NCBI GenBank assembly: GCA_958430865.1
Contig: CAUDNR010000891.1
Location: 45,535-109,534, forward strand
Length of the DNA stretch: 64,000 bases
Origin: Entrophospora sp. SA101
Taxonomy: Eukaryota > Glomeromycota > Glomeromycetes > Entrophosporales > Entrophosporaceae
Direction of reading: 5' to 3'
Positions 23,001 through 35,236 of this stretch are shown here, one piece after another. Every line of letters starts with the position of its first letter. The stretch's first letter is position 1. Made by a program: the position numbers and the translations under genes. The notes under the pieces are model-generated. The model did no database searches and was not told the origin of the DNA. It was given only the letters and a program-made list of their open reading frames with translations.

Positions 23001-26000
23001 ATGAACAATGGGGATGGAGTGGAAAAGAGGAGGGTACAGTGATTTTTCTGGACGGTGAATTACTAGTTGGCATACTTGACAAATCACAATTTGGTACAAG
23101 TGCTTATGGTTTTATTCATTCATGTTATGAAATTTATTCAGATGAGATAGCTGGTCAGTTGTTGAGTATGTTGGGTCGATTGTTTACAGCCTATGTTCAA
23201 ATGAAAGGATTTAGTTGCCGAATGGATGATTTGCAATTAAATACTGATGGTGATATTGGAAGAAAAAATTTATTGAATTCAGCAAAAAATATTGGAAGAA
23301 ATGCTGCATTTGAATATGTTAAAATGGATTATAATACTGTTAAAGATTCTATACCAACTAAAAATAAAGGTACACAATAATAATGATAATGGCGATGGTG
23401 GCAAGGATGATGATTATAATTTGTCATTTTTTGAATTTATGCCAATTATTTCTAATTTATTTATGATAAAAATATATAATGATAAAGAATTTGTAAAAGC
23501 AATGGAGGAAGTATTTAGAGATCCAGAAAAATATCAAGGACTTGAAACGCTGATGAAATCAAGAATTAGTGGTTTAACAACATCAGTTATATCAACTTGT
23601 ATTCCTAATGGCCTGGTAAAATATTTTCTATAAATTATATATATAAATTATTATTATTTTGATTTTTTTTGGATTGATAATATAATATATTATTTAGTTG
23701 AAAAAATTTCCACATAATAATATGCAAATGATGATTATACCAGGGGCAAAAGGAAGTAAAGTTAATGCTGCGCAAATTTCTTGCTGCCTAGGTTAGTCAA
23801 TTATCGCAAAAATTTAGATTATAATTTACCATTTTTTTCTATTTATTCAAATTTTATATCGGAAACGAATTACAGGTCAACAAGAATTAGAAGGAAAACG
23901 TGTTCCTATGATGATAAGTGGTAGGTCACTTCCATCTTTCATGCCTTATGATCCTTCAGCAATTGCTGGTGGGTTTATTGGTGGTAGATTTTTGACTGGT
24001 ATTAAACCACAGGTAAGTATTATTATTACTAATTTTACTGCCAATATTAATGATTTTTGCTAAATAACAAATAAATAATAAAATATTATTTTTTAATCAT
24101 AAGGAATATTTTTTTCATTGTATGGCTGGTCGTGAAGGTTTAATTGATACAGCAGTGAAGACAAGTCGATCTGGATATCTACAACGGTGTCTGATTAAAC
24201 ATTTAGAAAGCCTATGTGTTCATTATGATCACACAGTGAGAGATGGTGATGGTTCAGTAATACAATTTCATTATGGTGAAGATTCATTAGATGTTACCAA
24301 ACAAAAACATCTTTATGAATTCAAATTCAATGCCCAAAACTATAAATCTTTAATAGAAAATTTTAATATTTTACAAGCATCTGAACATCTTGATATTTCT
24401 ACTGCATCGTATTATGCAAAAATGGCAGCAAAACAACCTAATAAGTTTGATCCAGTACTTTCCAAATTCTCCCCAAGTAAACATTTAGGTTCTGTTTCAG
24501 AAAAATTTAGTAGCAAATTGGAAGAGTATATTAAAGAAAATCCAGATAATATACTTGATAATAATAATAGTAACAGTGGTGATGATTTGTTAAGCAAAGT
24601 AGCATTTAGAAAATTGATGCACTTCAAATACCTTAACAGTTTGGTGGAACCAGGCGAGGCTGTTGGATTACTTGCAGCACAAGGTATTGGTGAACCATCA
24701 ACCCAAATGACATTGAACACATTTCATTTTGCTGGTTTTGGTGAAATGAATGTGACACTGGGTATACCGCGACTTCGTGAAATAATTATGACTGCATCAC
24801 GCACTATTAAAACACCAATGATGAAACTCACGGTACTTGATGGAGTCTCTGATACAAAAATATCCGAGTTTTGTCAGAGTTTTAGTAAATTGACATTATC
24901 AGAAGTGATCGATAAGATGACTGTCACCGAATATATTTCAAGAAAGCGTGATGGATCAGGATCATTACGTAATAAAATTTATAGAATTCGTATGGATTTT
25001 TTCCCAAGAAATGAGTACAAAGAAGAATTTAATGTTGACGAATGGCAGATTAAAGAAGTTATTGAAAAGATATATATTCCTCGTCTTGAAGTTTTTATTA
25101 CCAAAGAATTAAAAAAGTTTTCCAAAAATGGTATCAGCATTTAATTCATCCATCAATCAATTTTATTGTCAAGAGTGTTTGGTATATTTAATTTTTCTTT
25201 TCTTTTCTCCTCTTGCAAAAAAGTAGATGATTCTACTAATTTTGATAAACTACTTAAAAAAGCCAAAGAATCTGATAAACAATTTAATGAAGATGAAGAT
25301 GTACCAAGTCCTAATTTTAATGGAAATGGTTAGTTATTAATAATTTTAAAATTCTAAAAAAAATAATTTTTCAATTATTAAATAACTTTGATTTTTTTTC
25401 AATTTCACCAGAATCTGATGACGGTGATGGTGATGCAACAACTGCACGTATCAATAAGCGAACCAAACAACATGCTTCATATGATGCACCAGATGAAGAT
25501 GATCTTGAAGTTATTAAACAAAATGATGATGAGCTTGATAAAATTGATTTGATAGTAATTGACGATGAGGAGGAGGATGATGGAGAAAATGATAATCAGA
25601 ATAACAATAAACTAAGTTATGGTGATGGTAATGATGCTAGCAGCAGCGACGGTTATGGCGATGATGGTGATAATAATGATAATTATATGATCCAAGATTT
25701 AGAAATTAATGAAAATAAAGAAAAAATTAAAAAGAAAATAATTGACGAAACATTTATAAAAAACAAAATTATCACAAATTCATTGTACGCTTCTAATTAC
25801 GAATTTGATGATAAAGATGGTGGTTGGTGTGAAATAGAATTAATGGTACATAATTTTTTATTTTTATTTTATTTTTGCACCGAGAAAAAAGTAAATTAAC
25901 AAAAAACTTTGTTTTTTAAATAGTTTCCTGCTGGTACTAGAAAGATACTATTGTTACCGTTAGCAGAAATGGCTAGTAAAATGTCAGTGATACATGAAGT

Positions 26001-26665
26001 TAGAGGAGTGACTAAATGTCAGCAGATTACCAATGATAATGAAAATGATAAAACAGTAAGTAGATTAATACTTGATAATTTAAAAGTTCATTTCTCAAAA
26101 AAATTGTTATATTAACAAACTTATTTAGAAATCACTAGTGACAAATGGAGTAAATTTTCAAAGTTTATGGAAATATGATAAATTAATTGATATAAATAAT
26201 ATATATTCTAATGATATTGCTGCAATACTTAAGACTTATGGAGTTGAAGCAGCAAGAATGGCAATTATAAGAGAAATTTCAGAAGTTTTTGGGCTTTATG
26301 GTATAAAGATAGATATAAGGCATTTGTCTTTAGTAGCTGATTATATGGTAGATATAATTTTTACATGAAAATATTTTTGCTGAAAAATAATTCCAAATCC
26401 TAACCAAATTTGTTATTTGTTATTTAAGACATTTGATGGAAAGTATAAACCATTTAATAGAATTGGTATTGACTCAAATGCTTCACCTTTCTTAAAAATG
26501 AGTTTTGAGACTACATGTAATTTCTTAACACAAGCAACGCTCTATAGTGATAATGATTTATTGCAAACACCATCTTCAAGATTAGTATTTGGTAAAGTGG
26601 TGCAAGGTGGAACTGGTTCATTTGAAGTTAGATATCCTTGTGATGATATAAAATTTGAAAATTAA
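20094..26665 (+). CDS. RPA190: RNA polymerase I largest subunit RPA190
   Basis: Seventeen exons give about 1723 residues: 20094-20278, 20372-20531, 20615-20768, 20848-20992, 21096-21909, 22014-22403, 22466-22834, 22928-23369, 23488-23615, 23698-23791, 23876-24012, 24104-25130, 25224-25328, 25412-25845, 25924-26055, 26129-26347, 26429-26665. It begins [20 protein letters not shown]. Landmarks are the Zn clamp [20 protein letters not shown], the lid/rudder zone [20 protein letters not shown], the catalytic [15 protein letters not shown], the bridge/trigger region [20 protein letters not shown] with [20 protein letters not shown], and an acidic Asp/Asn-rich insertion in exon 14 typical of the Pol I jaw. 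The C-terminus ([11 protein letters not shown]) closes the clamp. It transcribes rDNA in the nucleolus. The 8/9 junction is the least certain: the continuous frame breaks there, and a 118-bp intron (23370-23487) restores it. Confidence 0.96.
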
Positions 26666-27061
26666 TAAAAAATATATTGTAAATGCAATCAACCAATTAA
26701 TTAGTTTTAATTAAATTGTTCACTATTATTTTCATCATCACCTTTACCTCAGTGAAAAAAATAATTGGAATAATTGCGATAAAATATAATTTAGGTATAT
26801 AAAAAGACATTTATTCTTCCTTTGGCCAATGAATTATTTTTTAAAAAATATATAACGTGGACGCGGCACAACTTTGCAGCAAAGCACACAATTCTTTCCA
26901 AAATATTTAGCTTAATATAAATTCTTATTTTACTCGCATTAATTAATAGAAAATCATTAAATAAAAATTTCCAGATGTTTTTTACAGAATCACTATTACT
27001 ATCAACAAATATTTTTTCTATATAGTAATTAAGGATCTTTTCTATTTGTGTGGAATAAAGA
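26666..27061. other. convergent 3' spacer
   Basis: Region between the RPA190 and MIC19 3' ends. A 92-codon minus frame (26791-27069) overlaps the last small MIC19 exon and lacks recognisable similarity, so it is not called. Confidence 0.5.
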
Positions 27062-28141
27062 TTACTCATGAAAGAAAGACTATTTAAATTATTTTACTAA
27101 TTGTCTATAGTTGTTATTATTGGTAAGAATTTAATTTAATTTAATTTCTAAAAAATAAAAAAAATTTTTTATTGAAATTAAAAATAATAGTAAAAATCAA
27201 AAATATTTATAGTTTCTTTTTACCTTACTGAAATTTCGCACGATTTGACCATATTGTTTGGTTAATTCTGAACAATTGAGTGTACGAGAATTATTTTCTC
27301 TAAAAAAAAAAGATTTTAAATTAGAATTAGAATTGAGGATAAATGATGATTATTATGATAATTATGACAGTTAATTATTACTTGTAACAAGAAATTAGTT
27401 CATTTTTCTTAGCTGTTATTTCATTTGATTCTTTAAAATCATGTTTTCTAAATTATTAGAAAATCAAATAGAAAAATCAGAAAAAATTTTTTCTGATGGT
27501 TTCTCAACAAATTTTTCCTTGTTAGTTTATTTTCTCTATTTTTTTTTTTTCGCTCACCTTTCAACTCTTTTGATCAAATCGTTCAAATCATTTTCAATTA
27601 GATTGCTATTTAAATTTACATTTCTATCAAAATTGCTAGAGATATTAATAGCCTGTTTTAGTAATTGTTCATTAACTTTTCTCTTTACTTCAGATTCAAT
27701 ATCTTCGATTTCTCTTAATTTCTCATCTACTCTGCTAGATATAATTCTTTCTAATTCATCTTCTGATAAATTATAATATTGTTTTTGAGATAATGGTGGT
27801 GGTGCTGTTGCTGTTGGTGGTGGTGGTGCTGTTGCTGTTGGTGGTGCTGGTGCTGGCGCTGGTGGCGGCGAATATTTCTAAATAATGGAGGAATAAATTA
27901 AATTAGATTTTTAAGAAATATTATAAATAATTCAAAAATTATTTTAATTACCAATTTTTCTTTTTCTTTTTGTAGGTTATTGATTAAATTGTGAGATAAC
28001 TTTATTTTAATAATACAAATTTTTAGAATTTTAAATTCCAACTCAAAGAACCTTTCACGCAAATATTCAAAATTTTACCCTAATTTGTGGCTCATTATAA
28101 AACAACATGCTTTCACCAGGCATAGATTGTTTTGCTCCCAT
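27062..28141 (-). CDS. MIC19: MICOS subunit MIC19-like (CHCH protein)
   Basis: Six exons (28079-28141, 27952-27999, 27558-27877, 27382-27447, 27224-27299, 27062-27079) give 196 residues. The start MGAKQSMPGESMLFYNEP, with Gly2 as a possible myristoylation site, and the next segment LSHNLINNLQKEKEKL match the fungal MIC19/CHCHD3 N-terminus. A Pro/Ala-rich linker follows, then the coiled coil LSEDELERIISSRVDEKLRE. The CHCH region holds ISCYKENNSRTLNCSELTKQ, with the Cys pair spaced as in the C-terminal half. MIC19 helps hold cristae junctions at the inner mitochondrial membrane. If the last intron is not removed, translation instead ends at 27197 with VKRNYKYF; the spliced end SFFHE fits the family better. 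Confidence 0.75.
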
Positions 28142-28445
28142 CACCAACTTTGAGTCGTTAATATTATAATTACAATTTATTGGAAAAAAAAATCAAAAAA
28201 TGTTTTAGATTATCCTTCTGTATCACGTGTAAACGAAAAATTTTACCCACACGACCCCAGATTTATGCGGTAACAAACATTAAATTATGCATTCATCTTT
28301 TGGAAATTTGAATAAAATGTTTTTTAATTAACAATTCCAATATTGTTGTTTGCTTTTACTTTTTTTATTTTTTAAATTTATATCATGTGAATTCATTATA
28401 ATGTGATTAGTACTTATTATTCATTGAACAACTTAATATTAAATA
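28142..28445. other. upstream region of MIC19
   Basis: About 300 bp of AT-rich sequence before the transposon-rich block begins. No element is recognised. Confidence 0.4.
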
Positions 28446-28516
28446 TGGGGCATACTGCAACAAAACCAGACAAAGTGAACATTGGTATTACTAAGGATTT
28501 CAGGGGTCAATAATCT
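28446..28516 (+). repeat. left copy of 70-bp inverted repeat
   Basis: The sequence starting GGGGCATACTGCAACAAAAC is found inverted at 31630-31704 with only a few mismatches. The pair encloses 3.1 kb holding the RecQ relic and an opposing minus-strand gene relic. Confidence 0.8.
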
Positions 28517-28757
28517 TTAACATCACAACTGTCTCTAGATAAAAATAGTTAATATGAAACTCATTTATAGTACAATCAGAAATATTTTGATTTAACCTAT
28601 GTTTCAAATAAATAATACTCTGTTGGTTGAAAATTATCTAAGGAAAGAAAGAATAGAAAAAAGATCACAAACTCCCTTTTGCAGCAAATCACGAACTATT
28701 ATAATTATTTTATTATTATTATATTTTTATAATAAATATTATATGAGTTACATATCT

Positions 28758-29310
28758 CATTTGAGTAATTTATTGAATTGAGTCATAGTTAATGGTTCTC
28801 TCATATACTGAATCTGCCTCGGAGGTGTAAATTGACTACTTCTTTTTTTATAATCTTCCATGAGCCTAGATACTTGTTCCTATGAATATAAAAATTCATT
28901 ATTATTTCAAAATAAAAATTTAACATAAACTGAAAAAGTAAAAACAATTCATACTTCTAATGACATAAAATGGATTATAGAACTTTCAATTGCAGGCATT
29001 GTAGGTCTATCTATAACTAATTTTGTATTACCATATATCCATGACTGATAAATACCATCAAATTGTAAGTCTATCAAAAACAATTGAATCACATCACCTA
29101 CATTATAACAGGGTTGGCAAATTGACTGGTCCATTGAGAACTGATGGACTTTGAGCTGGTCCATTGCCATTAATAAAATACTAAATATAGTTAAAATGTT
29201 ACACTAATGGACCCAATAGACCATCAATGGACCACCAATGGACCACACATTCACCAACCCTGATTTAAAATATTGTGTATCATTTGTGACCAATGAAATT
29301 GCTTCTCTCC
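28758..29310 (-). pseudogene. unrecognised spliced gene relic, split by a MITE
   Basis: Minus-strand coding-like blocks run ISLVTNDTQYFK (about 29263-29300), then, after a 154-bp insertion, YNVGDVIQLFLIDLQFDG to MSLE (about 28953-29108), then across a GT-AG intron EQVSRLMEDYKKRSSQF to FNKLLK and a stop (28758-28880). The 5' end is lost in another repeat at about 29312-29380. I do not recognise the protein. It is read away from the RecQ relic, and both lie between the same inverted repeats. Confidence 0.5.
29109..29262. mobile_element. 154-bp MITE
   Basis: Bounded by CAGGGTTGG and CCAACCCTG, with internal GGTCCATTG / CAATGGACC blocks also inverted. The flanks ATTATAA and ATTTAAA are only similar, so the target duplication is doubtful. 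It interrupts the minus-strand relic above. Confidence 0.65.
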
Positions 29311-29395
29311 ATAAATGCACGCCCTCCATAAATGCACACTGTCTCTTGGTCCCAAGGGGGGAGCATTTATGGAGGTCTGACTGTATATATAATTT
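29310..29395. repeat. end of a TIR element with hairpin
   Basis: CTCCATAAATGCAC occurs twice and its inverse (GCATTTATGGAG) once, before GTCTGACTGTA. The right boundary CAGTCAGACCTCCATAAATG (reverse strand) looks like a Tc1/pogo-type terminus next to TA. TA-rich microsatellite sequence follows to about 29490. Confidence 0.5.
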
Positions 29396-29496
29396 ATATA
29401 TATACACATATACATATATACATATAAATATAATAAATAATTTTTATATATATATACACACATACATATAATTTATATATATATATATATTTATAG

Positions 29497-31418
29497 ATAA
29501 AAATAATATTTGGAAATCTTTTGAGCAACCAATTATGCAATATTTTCGGAATTGTGTGTATGCTGCTACCTTGAGAAAAACAACACCAGAAATAGTAACA
29601 CCAACAGATGAAGAACTGTTTCATGTGCAAGTAGATGGACTAGTAGCACACCTAAGTGGTGATCATTCTTTATGCTGGGATGAGGTATGCTGGTTGAAAA
29701 ATAATTCAGAATTAGAACTCAAGGAACTCATCTTTTAATGTATTCAGATATTGAATGAAAGGCTTTTAGAAAAATGCCACAAGAAAGTTTTACCTTGAAT
29801 CCCCAGCAAAGCCTTGTTATTCACATTTGTACTTCATATAATGAATCATTAAATCGTGAAAAGAATATTTTTCTAGATAAAAAAATAGACTTTTGGCAGT
29901 CTTTTGCTGCATGTCATAGTTTAACAGTAATTCATCATAATGAAGGACTTTTGGAAACTATAAAAAAGGCTAGATTAATTGCTGGTCTTGAAGATCTTAC
30001 CTTTGAAGACATTGAAAATATCAAAAAAATTGCCAACACTCAAGATTCTCAAAGAGCAAGAAATGTGGAAAGAATACAGGAAAGAAATAGAGAGAGGTCT
30101 GAAAGGATCATGCAACAAAACCAAGAATTAATATCTTTTGATTTTGATCAAGATTTAATACTATATGGAAAAGAATTTCAAAGAAAAATGATGTCATTTG
30201 AATACAAACCATCTTTTGCACACTAGTGTTGGTTTCCAAAACTAGAGAGTTTCGCAGCCGCGCGAAAGCCAAAAGGTTTCGCCATAAGTCAAAACTAGTT
30301 TTGATTTTTGACTATTAACTTTTGATTTAGTTTTGACATATAACTTTTAATTTTAGTTTTGACTTTCGCCTTTTCAAAACAGTTTTGGCGACCAACACTA
30401 TTGCACACTTTATTCATGATTTTAATACAATTTCTAAATGTTTGGCATGTCACAGTTTTCCAAAAGCATCATCATCAGGACTCTGTCGTGCATGTAATTT
30501 TTATCTAAAACATAATATGTATAACAGATTTCCTGATAAGTCTCTCCAATTACCAGATCAATACTCTTTTGATTCATCATTATCTCATACTCCTCCTCCA
30601 CCAACAAGTTTGATTATGTCACTGATCACTAAATTTTTTAAGTATGCAGCATATAGAGAATGTCAAAGAGAAAGCATATTTTCCTTTGTACAAGGTAAGG
30701 ACACAATGATTTTGTTACCAACAGGTGGAGGAAAAACTCTATGCTACTCTGCCTCTGCTTTATTATGTGAAGGCCTTACAGTAGTTTTCAGTCCTTTGAA
30801 AGCACTCATAGATGATCAAGTGGTATGGTAATTTTAATTGAATATTTATTAAATCTGTTCTAGAAAAAATTACTAATATAATTCTTTTAGATTGAAGTCA
30901 CTAAAATGGGTATCCCTTGTGCTGATCTTTATACTTCAAATGGAAAATCAGCATCTCATCAAAAAAAAGTATTTGAAGAACTATTATCTGGTTTTACCAA
31001 AATTCTTGTAACTCCTGAAAACTTTGACAAAAATATTGGATTTCAGAAAATGCTGCATAGGATCTATGAAAAATTTGGTTTATGTTTTGTAATTGATGAA
31101 GCTCATTCTATTAAAGAATATAGACATTTTAGGTTTGTTTCTATATTTTAAGTTGTATTTTAATTTTTTTAAAATAATAAATTTTTCTGATTTTACAGAC
31201 CATCATGGAGTAATTTGGGAAAGTTGAGAAATATGTTTCAAGAAGCACCCATAATGATGTTGGCAGCTACTTGCTTCAAAGAAGATGCAAATATAATTAT
31301 CAACTCCCTTAATATAAAACCAGAAAATCTTAATATTATAAGAAGCTCTTCTTTTTCACGTCCAGAAATTAAAATAGAAGTCTGTTCAAAAGGAGCCAAG
31401 GAAAAGATTATTGGTTAA
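29497..31418 (+). pseudogene. RecQ-like helicase relic
   Basis: Coding-like blocks run from NNIWKSFEQPIMQYFRN through a helical N-terminal part, then a Cys motif CLACHSFP..LCRACNF. The helicase core follows: YRECQRESIFSFVQG, Walker A LLPTGGGKTLCY, SPLKALIDDQV, then over an intron TKMGIPCADLYTSNG, LVTPENFDK, DEAH box VIDEAHSIKEY, and over a second intron RPSWSNLGKLR and MLAATCF. The order is that of RecQ family motifs 0-III. A TGA and a frameshift near 29735-29770, a 177-bp MITE insertion and loss of everything after motif III show it is dead. Downstream it is cut by repeat sequence and an N gap. Confidence 0.85.
30224..30400. mobile_element. 177-bp hAT MITE
   Basis: Terminal inverted repeats TAGTGTTGG.. 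and ..CCAACACTA, with CCAAAACT/AGTTTTGG inside, are flanked by a perfect 8-bp duplication TTGCACAC (30216-30223 and 30401-30408). Removing the element and one duplicate rejoins the RecQ-like frame at SFAH/FIHD. Eight-base duplications are diagnostic for hAT. Confidence 0.92.
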
Positions 31419-31448
31419 ACTAATTAGTGAAACCAAGAAGGAAAAATT

Positions 31449-31609
31449 ATAATATTAGAGCTCCGAAACGAGTCGGGTTGACCCGAACGGGTCGGGTCGG
31501 GTCATGATTTAATTGACCCGGGTTTGACCTGGGTCAACATCATGTTATAATTGCCTTTAAAAGTTCAAAATTATTTTTGAAACTAGTATAGATACTAATA
31601 AATGAATAA
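31449..31609. repeat. GGGTCGGGTC-rich repeat end, cut by gap
   Basis: Begins GAGCTCCGAAACGAGTCGGG and contains short direct and inverted GACCCG/CGGGTC units, then runs into ten Ns (31610-31619). It is probably one end of an unassembled repeat that truncates the RecQ relic. Confidence 0.5.
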
Positions 31610-31619
31610 NNNNNNNNNN
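31610..31619. other. assembly gap (10 N)
   Basis: A run of ten N of unknown true length. The right inverted-repeat copy begins 11 bases later. Confidence 0.99.
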
Positions 31620-31629
31620 CATTACTAAA

Positions 31630-31704
31630 TTTTGATCCCTGAAATTCTTGGTAATACCAATGTTCACTTTGTCTGGTTTTGTTGCAGTATGCCCCACATG
31701 ATCT
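31630..31704 (-). repeat. right copy of 70-bp inverted repeat
   Basis: Reverse complement of the 28446-28516 sequence with a few substitutions (for example ACTAAGG/ACCAAGA). See the left copy. Confidence 0.8.
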
Positions 31705-31792
31705 ACTCGCTAAAATTTATACCGATAATAATAATTCAGTCTGTGTAAATCCGTAACAGTAATAGAAAGTTCTTATTTTCAATTTACATATA

Positions 31793-31872
31793 CAGGTAAA
31801 CTCAATAAGTCGGACATTATATTTATATTATCAAACAATTGATTGAGAAGACTGACTTATCGAGTTTATCTG
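31793..31872. mobile_element. 80-bp MITE
   Basis: CAGGTAAACTCAATAAGTC at the left pairs with GACTTATCGAGTTTATCTG at the right, and TA flanks both ends. It is a minimal Tc1/mariner-type MITE. Confidence 0.75.
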
Positions 31873-32171
31873 TATATTTTTTTATGAAAATCATGGTTCA
31901 GAAGGTTATTTGCCAATATTTCTCCCGATTTGATTTTTTTATTCATGATGAAAAAAGCTTCTTAAATTTAAATAATTAGATGCATTAAATAAATGATTAA
32001 TATATTTATTTTTTCTTATTAATATGAATACATTCGCAAGCAACTAGCATTATATGTGAATAATTAATTCTGTCCTTTTAACCTCAACTTTTAATGTTAA
32101 TGTTAGTTTTAATTGTATCAAGATGTTTTATAAGCTAAATCTAATTTCAATTTATGATAATGCACCATTTT

Positions 32172-32400
32172 TTAAAAATTATAATTAGGTAGATCGTTTA
32201 ATTGATAATAATACACGTACGTATCTGGATCAAAGGATATGATATTAATATGGCTTGCCATAGTTACATCATCGAAAGTTGTTGCTTCCATTTGTGATTT
32301 TGGCAAATTTTTTGATATTTGATAGATTGCACCACCATCAGTAGATGAGATAAAAGTTGTACAATCCATTAATCTTGCTAAATTTAAATTCTGTGCTACC
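32172..32400 (-). other. small coding-like frame, unrecognised
   Basis: A minus frame starting at 32369 (MDCTTFISSTDGGAIYQ) ends NDLPNYNF and has balanced, coding-like composition. No upstream exon or family could be identified. It may be an exon of a relic gene. Confidence 0.25.
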
Positions 32401-32619
32401 AGCTGATATGATTATTATTACACATGTAAACAATACCACCTATGTACAGCAGATGCAATCAGTAGTAGTTCTAGCTAGTACTAGTATTAATAATACACCT
32501 GATCCAATAGAAATATCAAGGTTAATTGATTGTAGGCCCTATCCACAAACTACTTGTGGCCACTATTTTTTTGAAAATACCCCGGGTGTATTGGTTGGGG
32601 TTTTATCAAACAAATAGTA

Positions 32620-34870
32620 ATATTTGAAAGAATGCATTTCTAAAAAAAGATATAAAGAAGCCCATTTTAGTTTAATTAAAACATCCTATGACAATTTCAT
32701 TTGCACATGACATGTAATATTTTATAGATTTTATTATTTAATAATTGAATTTAGAATATTTTTTTGGAATTAAATTATAAATTTAGAGAAATTGTTAGTT
32801 AGTAGTAGTTAGGAAATCCACACTTAAGAATCATTGATGAGTATCCAGTGGAAATTTTCCATGCTACTTCTGCTGTTTACTCTGTATCTTCACAGGCATA
32901 GCTTGTTTTATTGTTTGTGAAAATGATACAACCAGATCTTCTTCAACCATAACTTCTTTGCAGGAAAGGATCTTCTTATTGATTGTTATAACTAATAATT
33001 AACATTAAAATGATTTTATTTAACTAAAATTACCTTTGAAGTAATCCAATTAAATTATCAGTATGATATTTAAATAGAATATTCCAAAAAAATACTAAAA
33101 AAGTTCTATTGTTGTCCAATAAGGATCATCTTGATGTGTGTTCTTTATGCATTTCAATAAAATTCCTGATCCAGGAATTTTAGAGGAAACATTATAATAG
33201 GAAATAAAACTATTAAGAAATCATTTAATGTTGGATATGCTGAAAGTATTTATGAATCAGAAGGACAGATATGATAAGAAATCAAACTTATACAATTTAA
33301 AATAGGAGAACAAGCTTTATTACAAGAAAGTCACCATGAAAATGTACACTTAGAAAAGCCTAGAGAAAAATGGTCTGGGATATTCCAAGTATGAAAACAT
33401 GGAGTATAAAATTTACAAGAAAAAGATTCACCTAGAGTTTTGAGTAAAGATGGCTCCTCAATTAATTGTGGCATATAAAATTTGAATTGTGGTTGTGGTT
33501 GCAGCATATGAAAATTGGATTGCGGCTAGTTGTGGTTCCCATCATTAGTTGCAAGTGTGGAAGACCTACAGCAAAAGCACCAATAATGGGACTATTAACA
33601 ATTATGCAACCCTTGTGAAAGGGAGAATCTTATGATGCCACCCAAGAATCATGGTACAATTCACCATATAAAGTTTGCAATTTGCCTATGGCAACCAATA
33701 TCAATGTTAGTTGGCAAAATGATGTCTGCTATGACATCTGTAAGTTTGCATACTTAGTGGTAATAATGGCAAATAAATTTTCTCATATCCTACAAAAGAT
33801 TAAAAATTATATTGAGACTAAGGTTGCTTGCTGAAACCTCTTAATGACTGCTGAAACTCTAATAAACAATTAATGTGTAACCTGCAAAAACTCTGCCAAT
33901 TGTCATAACCCCAAATGCAAAACTCTCCTGAAATTCTAATAAACAATTAGAGTAATGTGTCAAAACTCTGCCAATTGATTTCCGGAGGAGTTTTTGGCAA
34001 GCAATCATAATCGAGACAAAGAATTGCACTAAGGGATGAAGGGGATATAATAAAGGCTACAGAAACCTATTTATTATACAAAACTTTACAGACAACCAAT
34101 GGAAGAAGAGTATCATCAACAGTATTATAATAATGAAATATGTACCAATGCCAAAAATAGAATTAGAAAGGAATATGATCAACTGATGGAAAGAATATTC
34201 CATCAAACAAAAATACATTGATCAAGTGAACTGAGCATTCACCAAACATAGAGATGCTATCATTGAAAGATTATCAATGCTCTTAGATTTGAAGAAACAC
34301 CATTGACATCAGCATGACAAGATTAATCTTTGTCATAGTTGTCTCTACCATACCTCAACAATGAGTTAGTAATTGTTAGGAAAAGAATCCTTTGAATTTA
34401 TATCCAAGGAAGAAATGAGGACCATGTTACAAGGAACAATGGGATGAAGACAAAGAGAATACTCAACCAGATGAAATGGAAGAATACCTAAATTGTTGAA
34501 TAGAAACATGGAATGGCTCAAGAAACTTCATTCTCTTATGAGTGTGAATGGATAGGCCACAAGTTCACCAAGTGGTTAGGAATGTTTCATGTGGAGACTG
34601 TATTGAAGAATGGGTCAACAACTATATCAAAAAAAAGGAGAATGGGACTCTTGAAGAAAAACCATGACCAAAAAGAGGAGGAAATAAATCAAGATTAAGA
34701 AGAGACCTTAAATGAAGGGGGTGGACAACTATAGATGATTCATCAAGAGACAATTGACATATGTTTGATGACCAACAGCCATAGAGAACCACAATAAGGC
34801 ATGATAGCTTTGGGTTCATCAGATCTATATGTGTAGCCTTGACTTGTTCCCCATTAATTGACAATTGCAG
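32620..34870. other. degenerate region with unrecognised coding relics
   Basis: Less AT-rich than true intergenic sequence and with short coding-like stretches on the plus strand (for example at 34513-34698, a 61-codon frame with a Lys/Glu tail), but stops in all frames. It is probably decayed transposon or gene sequence. No family is recognised. A MITE sits at 33821-34007. Confidence 0.4.
33821..34007. mobile_element. 187-bp MITE candidate
   Basis: Left AGGTTGCTTGC and right GCAAGCAATCA are inverted, followed inside by AAACCTC / GGAGTTT. Two internal direct repeats end in AACTCTGCCAATTG. No clean target duplication is seen. Confidence 0.5.
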
Positions 34871-35084
34871 ATTCAGATATGGGTTTATTAAGAATTAATG
34901 AAGTGCATCAACAACTATGTTAATAAGATCTTTAGATAAAAATCTATTGGATAATTTTTTCAATAAGGCTTAAGTCAATTATATAATCCAGGAATCCCAG
35001 GAGGTTCTTATGCAAATATCGAAACAAGTTTTTTGTCGGGAGTTTTCTAAATCTGGAAAAGATTTCTGTATCATGTGATATAAT

Positions 35085-35236
35085 CGTCGGCCGTTATAGA
35101 CAACCCTTATTATTATCGTTATTGTTGTTTTACTTGTATATTATTAAATAGCAAAAAAACCAGGCTTTAATTCCCAGTTATTTATAGATTAGAGACAGCT
35201 ATAGAAAAGGCCGTTCGTTATAGAGAGAGTGACTGT
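35085..35236. repeat. partial pogo-like element end
   Basis: GGCCGTTATAGA recurs as CGTTCGTTATAGAGAGAG and ends in AGTGACTG, related to the ends of the intronic MITE at 1155-1305. The left terminus is not recognisable, so the copy is probably truncated. Confidence 0.45.

Noticed and set aside
26791..27069. 92-codon minus frame between RPA190 and MIC19
   Set aside because: No similarity, no splice context, and it overlaps the likely last MIC19 exon.
29312..29380. Frames encoding INAPPLGPRDSVHLW-type sequence
   Set aside because: They translate the inverted CATAAATGC repeat and are not protein-coding.
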